Positions 49,700 through 59,506 of a DNA stretch of 64,000 bases are shown one piece after another. Source of the stretch: CAWGXG01 sp963826505. GTDB lineage: Bacteria; Chloroflexota; Anaerolineae; Aggregatilineales; Aggregatilineaceae. Below the pieces are notes generated by a model, which searched no databases, was not told where the DNA came from, and saw only the letters and a program-made list of their open reading frames with translations. The stretch is from NCBI GenBank assembly GCA_963826505.1, contig CAWGXG010000005.1:672682-736681 (forward strand). The letters run 5' to 3'. A program made the position numbers and the translations under genes. Position 1 is the first letter of the stretch; each line of letters opens with the position of its first letter.

Positions 49700-50713
49700 C
49701 ACGGCCTGGGCTGGCGTCGATCAGCCACTGGAGCGATCGCCGGTTGGCGCTCGACGGTGCCCAAGACTGGCACCGTGCGGTGGTACAGGTTGGGGATCGT
49801 GACGACGTGATCGCCGGTGATGTGGTAGCCGTGACCGCCTAACGAGGTCGGGCGGTTGATGATGTTTTTGCGCGGGCGATAATAATAGACGGGGTTTTCG
49901 TACCCCACCTTGCCGTGATATTCCTCGCCCAACGAGATGATATCGAAATTGGCCGTCGTGATTTGTGCCACCGTATGACCCAGATTGCGGACGACGGTCA
50001 GCGCTTTGAGGAAGACCTCCGGCCCGGTCACTGCCGACCCGAAATTGAGAAACACGCCGCCTTCCATCCCGCTCACCGACGTGGCGAACGTGCGGAAGTC
50101 GCGCCCGCTCGCCATGCCCAGCGCGCCAAAATCAGCGACTGGGATGCTGGTGGATAATATCGGTGCCGATCGTCGCGTGGATGGTGGCCGGGATACCCAT
50201 CGCATAGGCGTTATACAGCACGTTCAGGTCACGAAATGGGAACAGATCCGCGTTGTCCGCGATGAAGCGCCCGATCGACGCCCCATACCCCAACCCGTCG
50301 CGTACGCCCGCCTGAATGGCGCGATTCATCAAGCGCCCGGTTTCGTCCGCCATGCCGAACGTGCCGTCTTCCAGACTGGTCGCCACGTCTTCGCTGGTCT
50401 CACCGATCAGCCCCAGCTCAAAGTCATGAATCGACACCGCGCCGTTCCCGGCCACATGCGTGACGATGCCCCGGCGCATCAGATCGATCAGCAACCGCGA
50501 CAACCCCGACTTGATGACGTGCCCGCCCATCATCCAGATCACCGGACGTCCCGCCCGCCGGGCGGCGATCACATCCGCGACCACCGCGTCCAATTCCGGA
50601 CTGTCGAAGGGCGGCGGTGGGGTTTCGATGCTGAGCAGGTTGTCCAGGTGTACAAGATTGCGCCGTTGGGCCAGGGGATACGTTTTAACTTGTGACAGAT
50701 CAATCGATCTCAT
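49699..50713 (-). pseudogene. Conserved protein of unknown function, one frameshift
   Basis: About 338 residues in two frames that meet near 50150-50160. Landmarks are IDLSQVKTYPLAQRRN at the start, PVIWMMGGHVIKSGLSRLL, THVAGNGAVSIHDFELGL, IGETSEDVATSLEDGTFGMA and ISLGEEYHGKVGYENPVYYY. The GGH and AGNGA loops look like a Rossmann-type nucleotide or sugar site, and I suspect a distant deoxyhypusine-synthase-like fold, but this is a weak impression. ATG 50713 is the start. It leads a four-gene overlapping unit with isomerase, kinase and phosphatase, and lies just downstream of a sugar importer. Function unknown. Confidence 0.65.
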
Positions 50714-50898
50714 AGTGTTCTTTCCGCCGTGATGAGGCTCCACGCAGAGTGGGCCGTCCCAGCAAAACATTCACGTCAAGCGGGGTTATTGACACCGTTC
50801 TCACCGGCAGGCTCGTACCACAGAAACACCGCAAGCCGGATGAGCAGAGAGGTGTCTACCCATCCGGTTCGGTCAGGTTGCGCGCTCATGTTCAGGGC

Positions 50899-51703
50899 TC
50901 ACTCGACGCGATTATCGTCCAGCGCCCCGACCATGTACTGCACGATCTCCTGGCTGTCTGTCTCAGAGGTCTTCTTCTCGGTGACCTTGTGTCCGCGATG
51001 CATGACCATGATACGGTCGGTCACTGCGAAAATATCTGGCAAGGTGTGGCTGATCAAGATGATCGGGACACCCTGGTCCTTCAGCTCCTGCACCAGTTCG
51101 AGCACTTTGCGCTGTTCGACCACGCCCAGGTTATTGGTCGGCTCATCCATGATCATCAGTTTGGCCTGCCAGTAGACGGCCCGCGCGATAGCGACGGCCT
51201 GGCGCTGACCACCGGATAAGCGTCTCGATTTCCTGGTTGAAATCGGGGATATGGATTTTCAGCCGGTCCATCACCTTTCGCGACTCTTCGAGCATGTACG
51301 TGCTCATCGAGCGTTTGGATCAGGCCGCCCAGATAGCGTTTCTGGCCTCGCGCCCCATGAAGATATTCGCGCCAACGTTCAGATTGCCCGCCAGCGCCAG
51401 GTCCTGATAGATGGTTTCAATGTGGGCGTTGCGCGCTTCGATGGGGAGCGAAAACCGCACACGCTGCCCCTGGAAGTAAATCTCGCCTTCGTCCGGCTGG
51501 TACACGCCGGAAATGCATTTGATCAGCGTCGATTTCCCGGCCGCATTATCACCGACCAACCCGACGATCTCGCCGGGATAGACATCCATATCCACCTGAT
51601 TAACAGCGGTCAGGCCGCCAAAGCGTTTGACCAGTTGATGGACCCGCAGCATCGGTTCGCGTGTCACGGTATCTTCCTTGTGTTCAGTTGCCGTTTGTTC
51701 CAT
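50899..51703 (-). pseudogene. Sugar ABC transporter ATP-binding protein (single domain), frameshifted
   Basis: About 268 residues in three frames. Walker A GDNAAGKST near residue 50, ETIYQDLALAGNLNV (Q-loop), then KLMIMDEPTNNLGV (Walker B) and ILISHTLPD (switch His). One ABC domain only, like FrcA-type importers. Frameshifts near 51315 and 51215 break the signature region. It ends about 185 bases before the unknown conserved gene, same strand, so co-transcription with the four-gene unit is possible. Confidence 0.85.
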
Positions 51704-51710
51704 AGCTCAC

Positions 51711-52857
51711 CTACTCTGATTCCATCCGGCCCATGATCAGGTCACGGGATTGGTCAATCAATACGGCCAGAATGACCACGACGCCAATTACGATGAACTG
51801 CCAGAACGCCTGCACGTCCAACATCACCAGTCCCGTCGTCAGCACGGCGATGATCAACGCGCCAATCACGGTACCCGTGACGCTCGCCCGCACCACCGAA
51901 CAGGCTCACACCGCCGATGATGACCGCCGCGATCGAAGAGAGCAGCAAGATGTCGCCAATGACGGCTGAACCCGCCGTAAAACGCAGCGTCGATAAAAAG
52001 CCGGCGATACCCGCGCTGCGGCCGACAGTGTGTATAACATGATGATATGGCGATCGACCGGGATGCCCGCGCGCAAAGCGGCTTCCTGGTTGCCACCAAT
52101 GGCATAGGTATAGCGTCCAAAGGCGGTTTTCTTCAAAACAAAATGGCGATACCGATGATGATGGCGGTAATCACGACCGGATAGGTGAAAATGCGATCCA
52201 TGCTGCGCAGCACCGCGCCGGTCACGTCGGGGCGGTGGAAGAAGTAGATACCGCCCCCGCTGCCCGAGACCATATAGATGATTGACTCGTTGCCATAGTC
52301 ACGGATACCGCGCGGTAACCCGATAACCGTCGTGTTTTCGGAAAGCAGGAGGGCCACACCGCGCACAATGAACGATCCGCCCAACGTGACGATAAAGGCC
52401 GGAACCTTGAGCTTGGCAATAATACCGCCCTGCACAACAGCCCGACGAACCCGGTGATCGCAACCGCCGCCAGAAACCCGGCGACGGCAGAAACAAATAG
52501 ATGGCGCTCCGCCATTGTACACAGAGCGGATCGCCAGAGCCGAGACAACCGAGCCCAGGTTCATCATATAGCCGACGGACAGGTCAATACCAGAGGCAAT
52601 AATCACAAAGGTCTGCCCCAACCCGAGCAGCAGCACGGGCACGATCGCCACCAAAATATTCTGTGAATTGCGGAGTGTTAAAAAGTTGACGTCCCCACCA
52701 CTATCCACACGAACGGACACGACAAAAAAGACAATCATCAAGCGCGAGAAAAACCCACGCCCAGATGCGGCTTAACATGAGCGCAAGCTGTTTTCTCTGG
52801 TCCCTCGAGGCGAACGATCATCCTCGTCCATGCGGAAATGTTTTTTTCAACAGCCAT
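51711..52857 (-). pseudogene. Sugar ABC transporter permease (RbsC-like), multiple frameshifts
   Basis: About 380 residues reassembled from at least five frame segments. ATG 52857 with AGGAGACA begins MAVEKNISAWTRMIVR. Later landmarks are VIIASGIDLSVGYMMNLGS, KLKVPAFIVTLGGSFIVRG, TYAIGGNQEAALRAGI and MLDVQAFWQFIVIGVVV. These are standard for RbsC-type permeases. Located between binding protein and ATPase. Lesions are all single-base. Confidence 0.82.
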
Positions 52858-52883
52858 CCAAATTGTCTCCTGCTTGGCATAAA

Positions 52884-52917
52884 GAGCCGGGGATGCGGCG
52901 AACGCTATCCCCGGCTC
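52884..52917 (-). terminator. Hairpin after the binding-protein gene
   Basis: Perfect 11-bp stem (52884-52894 with 52907-52917), 12-base loop, 25 bases after the binding-protein stop and before the permease start. No U-run, so mRNA stabilisation is more likely than termination. Confidence 0.75.
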
Positions 52918-52941
52918 ATCAGTTACTACAATACTAGCTAT

Positions 52942-53927
52942 TTAGGGCACTTGATAGATGAAGCGGGCCACCGCCGGATCATCGACGTTGTTGATGTCGA
53001 TGATAGCGAACCCGGTCTGAACACGGGCCGGCAGGCTGGTGACGCCTGCATGATCCGCCAACGGCGAACTGGACGGCCATATAGCCCATGTCAAACGGTT
53101 TTTGCGCCAGCACCAGGCTGACCGTGCCGTCGCGCAGCAGCTCGATCGCAAACTGCGTCGCATCATAGGCCACAACCTGAACCTGGCCGCTCAGCCCGGC
53201 GTTGATGACGGCCGGCCAGCACCCTGCGCGCTGAAGACATTGGTGCCAAACACGCCCGCCGAGATCCGGGTGTGTTGCCAGCACAGCCGCGGTCTGTTGG
53301 GCAGCCGTGTTCGGGTCATCGAGATTGAAGTCGAGACCGACGACCGTGATGTCAGGATATTCATTGTCCATAACTTCCTGGAAGCCAATGGCGCGACCTT
53401 CAACCGAGCTGACGTTGGGGTTGGTCGAGTTGATGTAGACTTTGCCCTTACCACCGATGGCTTCGGCAAGACCACGCGCGGCAATACGTCCACCCTCAAC
53501 ATTATCCGACCCAATGTAGCTGATCGGGAAGGTGATGGGGCCATTGACATAGTCGCCATCGCCCAGGTAGGTGTCGACCGTGATGATCCTGATGCCAGCA
53601 TCGAGCGCGGCTTCCAGCGGGCCAACCATCTGATCTCTGTCGGTCGGCGCGATAACGATATAATCGAGATCGCCACGCGCGACCATCGCATCCAGAATCG
53701 GAGTTTGGACTTCGACGCCCCAGTTAGGCGGAACTTGCGTCACAACGTTGAACGCCCATATCCTTGGCCGCAGCCTCGACACCGAGCTGCATCACCTGAT
53801 AGAACGGATCGACCACACCGGGCAGGAACCCGATGGTGATCGTATCATTCTGGGCGGTAAGTGTGGCGGGAGCAACTGATAGAACGAGTACGACAGCCAA
53901 CAAAATTAACAAGAGTCTTCTAGACAC
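52942..53927 (-). pseudogene. Sugar ABC transporter substrate-binding protein (RbsB-like), multiple frameshifts
   Basis: About 328 residues over several frames. Signal peptide RRLLLILLAVVLVLSVAP ending near LTAQN, then ITIGFLPGVVDPFYQVMQLG, LDYIVIAPTDRDQMVGPL, DVEAALDAGIR-type region IRIITVDTYLGD, and INSTNPNVSSVEGRAIGF. The C-terminal FAIIDINNVDDPAVARF is in another frame. Type I periplasmic binding protein for a pentose- or hexose-like ligand. First gene of the minus-strand set leading to the isomerase-kinase-phosphatase unit. Confidence 0.85.
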
Positions 53928-54284
53928 GTTCGATCTCCTTTTTGAGCAATCTGACGACAGTCTTTACTATTAACTACGTGCCAGGTTTGTTGCTTCACCC
54001 TCCTTCGTTTAATGATTAGGTCCCGTTTGCGCTAGTTTTTGCGGACTTCCGATCACAGTCGCGATAGTGTTCGGAACTGTGCCTAAAACCATAAATAGAC
54101 ACTCCGGTTGTGGTAGGTGAATTGCCCGCTCAAACGGCTCAGGGGTTACTGTTTTTAGTATAGTATATTTGTGGAGATCGTGCTATGGGCCAAAGCGAGG
54201 GTTTTCCCGCCTGGGTTTCGGGTCAAATGCCCCTCTGCGCCAGTCAAAATAACACGCATCAGGTTCACCCTCGATACACGCAAA
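53928..54284. other. Upstream region of the sugar importer
   Basis: No gene is supported. On the minus strand two overlapping TATACT boxes lie at 54157-54167, inside an A/T-rich near-palindrome (about 54157-54168), and may be the -10 and operator of the binding-protein gene. No good -35 is seen. Confidence 0.45.
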
Positions 54285-54307
54285 AAACCGGGCACGAGGC
54301 CCGGTTT
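54285..54307 (-). terminator. Terminator of the DUF7282-like gene
   Basis: Nine-bp stem (54285-54293 with 54299-54307), 5-base loop, then a T run on the minus strand, 28 bases after the gene's stop. Confidence 0.88.
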
Positions 54308-54334
54308 CTGTGAATGATGGAAGCGTTCCGTTGC

Positions 54335-54787
54335 TTAACGGCTTGGCGGATAATAAATCTTGAACGTCTTGGTAACAGGTGTGCCGTCCACAAGCTCTGG
54401 TTGGTCTACATCCCCGCGCAGCGTGCTTTCGTAGACGCCGACCTCGCCCGTATCGTTATGCAGGATAACATACGCAGAAGAAGATCCTCGCGCCGTGGTG
54501 ATCGGAACCTCGATGTTATAACTCCAGCCCGCAGAGATTGAGGCATAACCAATAACATGGGTGAGAGAACCGTGATTAACTCCGTAAACCACAAGGTAAC
54601 CGGGGCCGTGGCTGAAGACGTCGGCGATGGTCACGGTGCCATTGGTAACTCTCTGATCCGGCACGGTTAGCAGCACCGCATGGTTCAGGGCGCTGGCACG
54701 CTGGGTGTGAAGACCAACAGGAATCATCGCCAGCGCTACAGCGAAGACGGCTAACACGAGCTGTAATCTGGATGGAAGTCTTTTCAT
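54335..54787 (-). CDS. Secreted DUF7282-like small beta protein
   Basis: A 150-residue exported protein. Signal peptide LQLVLAVFAVALAMIPVGL ends near RASALN. The mature part has DQRVTNGTVTIADVFSHGPG, VIGYASISAGWSYNIEVPI and YVILHNDTGEVGVYE, the alternating pattern of DUF7282 domains seen in secreted proteins. No catalytic residues stand out; a surface or extracellular beta-sandwich role is likely. It has its own promoter and terminator. Confidence 0.7.
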   Translation of the reverse strand: MKRLPSRLQLVLAVFAVALAMIPVGLHTQRASALNHAVLLTVPDQRVTNGTVTIADVFSHGPGYLVVYGVNHGSLTHVIGYASISAGWSYNIEVPITTARGSSSAYVILHNDTGEVGVYESTLRGDVDQPELVDGTPVTKTFKIYYPPSR

Positions 54788-55185
54788 GAGAGCTCCGTAT
54801 CGGCTTGAAAGAGAATGTAGTTTCTATTATAGAAGTTAATTTTAATATTTACAATAAATTTATCGTATTTTTTATGATTTCATTATGATTGAAATCAATT
54901 CTGATGACCGTTGCCGCTCAGGCCGATCCACTGCATTAAAGGATTTTAATGGGGGAATAGGCCTTCGTAGCCCACTTGTACGCCCGAAAGAACGACGCCT
55001 CACTGAAATCCATTCAGGCTGCCCGGGCGGTTTCGTGCCTGATCACGGTGGCACTTTGCTTGCCTTCAGACCAGAATGCACACGTCGCGCCACGCTATTC
55101 TTGGGCAAATTGACCAATGAGGTTTGCATTACACTGTGTAAGATAGTGCAAACTTTTTTGCCTCAATGACCGTGAGTGTTGCATT
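54788..55185. other. A/T-rich divergent intergenic region
   Basis: About 400 bases between divergent genes. The first 100 bases are very A/T-rich and hold the promoter of the minus-strand gene. The 94-codon plus-strand frame at 54885-55169 lacks a ribosome site and recognisable sequence, so I do not call it a gene. No operator is recognised. Confidence 0.5.
54826..54854 (-). promoter_or_regulatory. Promoter of the DUF7282-like gene
   Basis: Minus strand: -35 TTGTAA (54849-54854), 17-base spacer, -10 TATAAT (54826-54831), about 40 bases before the ATG. Confidence 0.65.
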
Positions 55186-55917
55186 ATGTCCAATAGTGGC
55201 TCTTCGCAAGTTTTTGATCGGATCGCTGTTATCACTGGTGCAGGCCAGGGTTTGGGTCGTGAAGTCGCGCTCAAGCTCGCGGCGCATGGTGTAGATGTGG
55301 TCCTGGTGGGCCGCACGCCAGAGAAACTTGAGGCGGTCGCCTCTGAAATCCGTGCCTTGGGGCGCACGCCCTGGGTATTCCCGCTGGATGTGACACAATC
55401 CGAGCAAGTCGAACATCTGAAAACCGAACTGCTGGCCGTCAGTCCTCGCATCGACATGCTGATCAACTGCGCCGGTGAAGCCTTCTTGATGCCAGTTCAG
55501 GATACCACCGACGCCGATTGGGAACGTATCGTCGGCATCAACCTCAAAGGACCGTTTTACATGGTGCGGGCGCTGCTGCCGCTGCTGCAAGCCAGCGATA
55601 ACGCCAGCATCATCAATGTATCTTCTAAAGTCGCGCTCCAGGGTTACGGCAGTGTGACGGCGTATACCGCCGCGAAAGCCGGGCTGGTGGGCTTCAGCCG
55701 TTCGCTGGCGGACGAACTGCGCGAGGACGAAATCCGCGTGGTGGCCCTTTGCCCCGGTCCGATGGATACGCCCATGCGCTGGGAAGCGACACCAGAGTTC
55801 GATCCTAAAGTCGTGATGGATTCTGACGTGGTGGCAGACACCGTGCTGTTATTGGTTCAATTGCCAAGAGGAGTGTCCACGGGCGAGATTTTGATTCAGT
55901 CCGTGCATTACGATTGA
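55186..55917 (+). CDS. SDR-family oxidoreductase
   Basis: A 243-residue short-chain dehydrogenase. VITGAGQGLGREVA near residue 15, MLINCAGEAF near residue 90, Ser in IINVSSKVAL and YTAAKAG with the catalytic Tyr/Lys near residue 158. VVLVGRTPEK suggests NADP preference. It is the first gene of a plus-strand set with a Dpp/Opp-type importer and hydantoinases, 38 bases before the binding-protein gene, so it may act on the imported substrate. Intact. Confidence 0.9.
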   Translation: MSNSGSSQVFDRIAVITGAGQGLGREVALKLAAHGVDVVLVGRTPEKLEAVASEIRALGRTPWVFPLDVTQSEQVEHLKTELLAVSPRIDMLINCAGEAFLMPVQDTTDADWERIVGINLKGPFYMVRALLPLLQASDNASIINVSSKVALQGYGSVTAYTAAKAGLVGFSRSLADELREDEIRVVALCPGPMDTPMRWEATPEFDPKVVMDSDVVADTVLLLVQLPRGVSTGEILIQSVHYD

Positions 55918-55955
55918 TTCGCCAACCGTTATTCCCCAAGGAGGCAGAACCTGTG

Positions 55956-57518
55956 ATGAAAAAGCTTGTGTATGTGATGATTTTAGCGGCACTCGTACTC
56001 GGACCCGCGTTGTCCACCCATGGCACGCGCGCCCAGGGCGATCGCACCGTCGTGATGGCGAGTGCGGTCGATGTCTACGCCATCGATCCCGCGGTGGGTT
56101 TCGATCAGGCCATTGGCAGCTCGCTCAAACAGTTCTACGATGCCTTGTTCCGCTATGTCGGCAATCCGCCCGAGCCTGAACCCTGGCTGGCCGATAGCTG
56201 GGACGTATCGGATGACGGGACCGTCTACACGATCACGCTGCGTCAGGATGCGGTCTTCCATGACGGCAGCCCGGTCATGGCGGACGCGGTCGTCTATTCG
56301 GCGGAACGTCTGCTGCGCGTGGGTCAAGGCGCGGCGGGCCTGTTTGGCGGCATCTTGTCGCCGGGCAACACCGTGGCGGTGGACGATTACACCGTGCAGT
56401 TCACGCTCGATCAACCTTATGGCCCCTTCCTCGACATTCTGACGTGGCTGTTCATCGTCAATCCGGCGTTGGTGGAAGCCAACAAGGGCGACGACGACGG
56501 CATGACCTACCTGTCCGAGAACGAAGCCGGGTCCGGCCCCTTCACGATGGGGCGCTGGCAGCCGGGCGAACTGTACGAATTCCTCGCCGTGGACGATTAC
56601 TGGCGCGGCTGGCCCAATGACAACCATCCGACCTCGGTCATCCGGCAGAAAGTGGTCGAATCCTCGACGCGTCGCCTGTCGATTGAAAGCGGCGAAGTCG
56701 ATTTTGTGGACTGGATGAGCGTGGACGACATCACGGCCCTGGCGTCGATGGACGGCGTAATCGCCGCCCCTGGCCCCACGCTGACCGTGTACGATGTCAA
56801 GATGAACACCGCCGACGGCCCCACCTCGGATGTGAATCTGCGCCGCGCGATTTCCTACGCGGTCGATTACGAGTCGATGGCGGCCATCTGGAGCGGACAG
56901 GCGCCCCTGTTGTACGGGCCGCTGCCGCCCTCGCTGAGCACGCGTTCGGAACCGATGTACACCCACGACCTGGACAAGGCGAAAGCCGCTCTGGCCGAAT
57001 CGGCTTACCCCGATGGGGCTGACCTGGAATACGTTTACGTGGTCGGCCTGGAAGATGAGCGCCGCACCGGCCTCGTGCTTCAGGACTCGCTGGCCGACAT
57101 CGGCATCAATGTGACCATCACGGCCATCCCGTGGGCGGACGCGGTCGCGACCTTTGCCGACCCAACCACTTCGCCGGACCTGTTCCCGCTCTATTCGAGC
57201 ACGGCCTTCGCCGATCCCGACAACTACCTGTGGGTCGCCTTCCATTCGTCGCAGGCGGGGCAGTGGACCAACCCCGGCTACTACGCCAATCCGGATGTCG
57301 ACGCCCTGCTGCAACAGGCGCGCGCCTCGACCGATCAAATGCAGCGCGACGATCTGTACGCTCAGGCGGAAGACATCATCGTGAACGACGCGCCTAACCT
57401 GTTCCTCGTTGCCTCACCCGAGGATCACATCGTAGGGCCGCGCATTCTCAACTATGCCGACTATTACTGCTCGGTGATGGGCTCTATGGAGGACTTCTAC
57501 TTCTTCCAGGTCCAATAA
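55956..57518 (+). CDS. Family 5 (Dpp/Opp/Nik-type) solute-binding protein
   Basis: About 520 residues, intact. Signal peptide MKKLVYVMILAALVLGPAL ends near GTRAQG, no lipobox. Family 5 landmarks: LADSWDVSDDGTVYTITLRQ, AVFHDGSPVMADAVVYS, DVNLRRAISYAVDYESMA, and AEDIIVNDAPNLFLVA. It binds the ligand for the downstream importer. AGGAGG lies 11 bases before ATG 55956 and 8 before GTG 55953, so either may start translation. A strong hairpin follows its stop. Confidence 0.93.
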   Translation: MKKLVYVMILAALVLGPALSTHGTRAQGDRTVVMASAVDVYAIDPAVGFDQAIGSSLKQFYDALFRYVGNPPEPEPWLADSWDVSDDGTVYTITLRQDAVFHDGSPVMADAVVYSAERLLRVGQGAAGLFGGILSPGNTVAVDDYTVQFTLDQPYGPFLDILTWLFIVNPALVEANKGDDDGMTYLSENEAGSGPFTMGRWQPGELYEFLAVDDYWRGWPNDNHPTSVIRQKVVESSTRRLSIESGEVDFVDWMSVDDITALASMDGVIAAPGPTLTVYDVKMNTADGPTSDVNLRRAISYAVDYESMAAIWSGQAPLLYGPLPPSLSTRSEPMYTHDLDKAKAALAESAYPDGADLEYVYVVGLEDERRTGLVLQDSLADIGINVTITAIPWADAVATFADPTTSPDLFPLYSSTAFADPDNYLWVAFHSSQAGQWTNPGYYANPDVDALLQQARASTDQMQRDDLYAQAEDIIVNDAPNLFLVASPEDHIVGPRILNYADYYCSVMGSMEDFYFFQVQ

Positions 57519-57537
57519 GCTTGGCTGAGTTCTATAC

Positions 57538-57573
57538 GCGCCGGAGATGGCCCCAAAGCGTCGTCTCCGGCGC
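57538..57573 (+). terminator. Hairpin between binding-protein and permease genes
   Basis: Perfect 10-bp stem (57538-57547 with 57564-57573), 16-base loop, 19 bases after the binding-protein stop, without a good U-run. Position equals that of the hairpins after the other three binding-protein genes. Confidence 0.72.
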
Positions 57574-57596
57574 TGTGCTTTACGATTGGTCAGACG

Positions 57597-58607
57597 ATGA
57601 TCACTTACATCCTGCGACGGCTCGTCCTCATCGTCGTTGTGTTGATCGGGCTCTCGATTCTCACCTTTCTGATCACGCGCGTGATCCCGGCTGACCCCGT
57701 GCGGCTGGCGGCGGGTCCTCGCGCCACAGAGCAGCAGGTGGAAACTCTGCGCCAGCAGTACGGCTACGATAAACCCCTGGTCAGCCAGTATTTACGCTAT
57801 ATTGGCGACGTGCTGCACGGCGACCTGGGGCGCTCCGTCGTGCTGCGTCGCGACGTCGGCCCCGACTTGCAGCGCTATTTCCCCGCCACGCTGGAACTGG
57901 TCCTGGCGGCGCTGTTGATCGGCGTGGTGTTTGGCGTGCCGCTCGGCCTGATCTCCGCCGTATACCGCGATCACTGGCCGGACCAGATCGCGCGCTTCAT
58001 GAGTCTGGGCGGGGTTAGCCTGCCGAGCTTCTGGCTGGCGATCATCCTGCAAATGAAGATCGCGTTCGTCGTAGGCTGGATTCCGATCTCCGGCCGTTAC
58101 AGCCGTCTGGCTGTGCCGCCCAAAGAGATCACCGGCCTGTATTCGGTCGATGCGCTGCTGGCGCTGGACGGCGACGCGCTGCGCATGGCGCTCAAATACC
58201 TGCTGCTGCCCGCGTTATGCCTGTCCTTCGGCGTACTGGCGACCGTCGCGCGTACCGTGCGCGCGGATGCGCTCGAAGTCCTGGGCACGGACTACATCCG
58301 CACGGCGCGCGCCATCGGGATTCCTGAAAACGCGCTGATCCTGAAATATACCTTGAAGAACGCTTCGCTGAACACCCTGACCCAGGTCGGGCTGTTTTTC
58401 GGCTATACTATTACGGGTTCGGTGCTGGTGGAAAATATCTTCAGTTGGCCCGGCATCGGCAATTACGCTGTGTCGGCGGCGTTGAGCAAAGATTACGTGC
58501 CGTTGATGGGCGTCACTCTGCTGACCGGGCTGGCGATCGTACTGGTCAACCTGATCACCGACCTGTTGTACGCCATTCTCGATCCCAGGATCAGGTACGC
58601 GGCATGA
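57597..58607 (+). CDS. Dpp/Opp-type ABC transporter permease (DppB-like)
   Basis: A 336-residue permease, intact. N-terminal YILRRLVLIVVVLIGLSILT and ITRVIPADPVRLAAGP, coupling motif DYIRTARAIGIPEN, and the last helix near LVNLITDLLYAILDPRIRY. Six TM helices. It pairs with the next permease; the stop overlaps that ATG. Confidence 0.94.
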   Translation: MITYILRRLVLIVVVLIGLSILTFLITRVIPADPVRLAAGPRATEQQVETLRQQYGYDKPLVSQYLRYIGDVLHGDLGRSVVLRRDVGPDLQRYFPATLELVLAALLIGVVFGVPLGLISAVYRDHWPDQIARFMSLGGVSLPSFWLAIILQMKIAFVVGWIPISGRYSRLAVPPKEITGLYSVDALLALDGDALRMALKYLLLPALCLSFGVLATVARTVRADALEVLGTDYIRTARAIGIPENALILKYTLKNASLNTLTQVGLFFGYTITGSVLVENIFSWPGIGNYAVSAALSKDYVPLMGVTLLTGLAIVLVNLITDLLYAILDPRIRYAA

Positions 58608-59503
58608 GCACATTTTCGACACACATTCCCGGCCAGGAACCTGCCGTCGAAGAAAAGCAAAGCGTCGAGCGCGCGCTGTACCGCCTGCGCCAAAGCCCGC
58701 TGTCCATCATCGGCCTGATCATGGTTCTGTTCGTGATCGCGACAGCGCTGCTCAGCCCGCTGGTCGTGCCCTTCCCCGAAGACGCGACGGGCAATACCCG
58801 CATGCGCGACAAGCTGACCGCGCCCAACGACACCTATTATTTCGGCACGGACGACGTAGGCCGTGACGTCTTCAGCCGCACGTTGATCGCAACCCAGACT
58901 TCGCTGCTGATCGGCGTGGTGGTCCTGGCGATTGCCATCAGCATTGGCGTGCCGCTCGGCGCTGTCAGCGGCTTCTTAGGTGGCTGGGTCGATGAAGTCA
59001 TCATGCGCATCACGGACATTTTCCTGACCGTGCCTGCCCTGGTGCTGGCCATGGCGATGGGCATCGCCCTGGGGCCGGGCCTGACCAACGCCATGATCGC
59101 GATCTCGCTGGTATGGTGGCCCGGCTACGCGCGCCTGACACGCGCACAAGTGCTCTCTTTGCGCGAGCAGGATTTCGTCGAATCGGCGCGCGCGCTGGGG
59201 GCGGGATCGTGGCACACCATCGTGCGGCACATCTTGCCCAACGTCATCTCACCCGTGATCATCAAGGCGTCGATGGATATGGGCTTCGCGATTCTGGTCG
59301 CGGCAGGACTGGGCTATATTGGGGTCGGCGTGCAGCCGCCCCGGCCCGAATGGGGCGTGATGATCAGCGAGGGGCGCGGGCTGGTCCGCCAGGCGTGGTG
59401 GATTTCGACCTTCCCCGGGCTGGCGATGTTCATCGCGGTGATGGGCTTCAACCTGTTGGGCGATGGGTTGCGCGATATTTTCGACCCGAAGATGAGGCGG
59501 TAG
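58604..59503 (+). CDS. Dpp/Opp-type ABC transporter permease (DppC-like)
   Basis: About 299 residues. ATG 58604 (MSTFSTHIPGQEP) overlaps the previous stop; the longer upstream frame is a shadow. Landmarks are QSPLSIIGLIMVLFVIATAL, YYFGTDDVGRDVFSRTLI, YARLTRAQVLSLREQDFVE with the coupling loop, and GDGLRDIFDPKMRR at the end. Intact. Confidence 0.94.
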   Translation: MSTFSTHIPGQEPAVEEKQSVERALYRLRQSPLSIIGLIMVLFVIATALLSPLVVPFPEDATGNTRMRDKLTAPNDTYYFGTDDVGRDVFSRTLIATQTSLLIGVVVLAIAISIGVPLGAVSGFLGGWVDEVIMRITDIFLTVPALVLAMAMGIALGPGLTNAMIAISLVWWPGYARLTRAQVLSLREQDFVESARALGAGSWHTIVRHILPNVISPVIIKASMDMGFAILVAAGLGYIGVGVQPPRPEWGVMISEGRGLVRQAWWISTFPGLAMFIAVMGFNLLGDGLRDIFDPKMRR

Positions 59504-59506
59504 GCC

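Noticed and set aside
54157..54168. TATACT near-palindrome as a definite GntR operator
   Set aside because: Too short and A/T-rich to separate from a -10 box; no GntR gene nearby.
54885..55169. 94-codon open frame on the plus strand
   Set aside because: No ribosome site, no recognisable motif, irregular composition; likely chance frame in the intergenic region.
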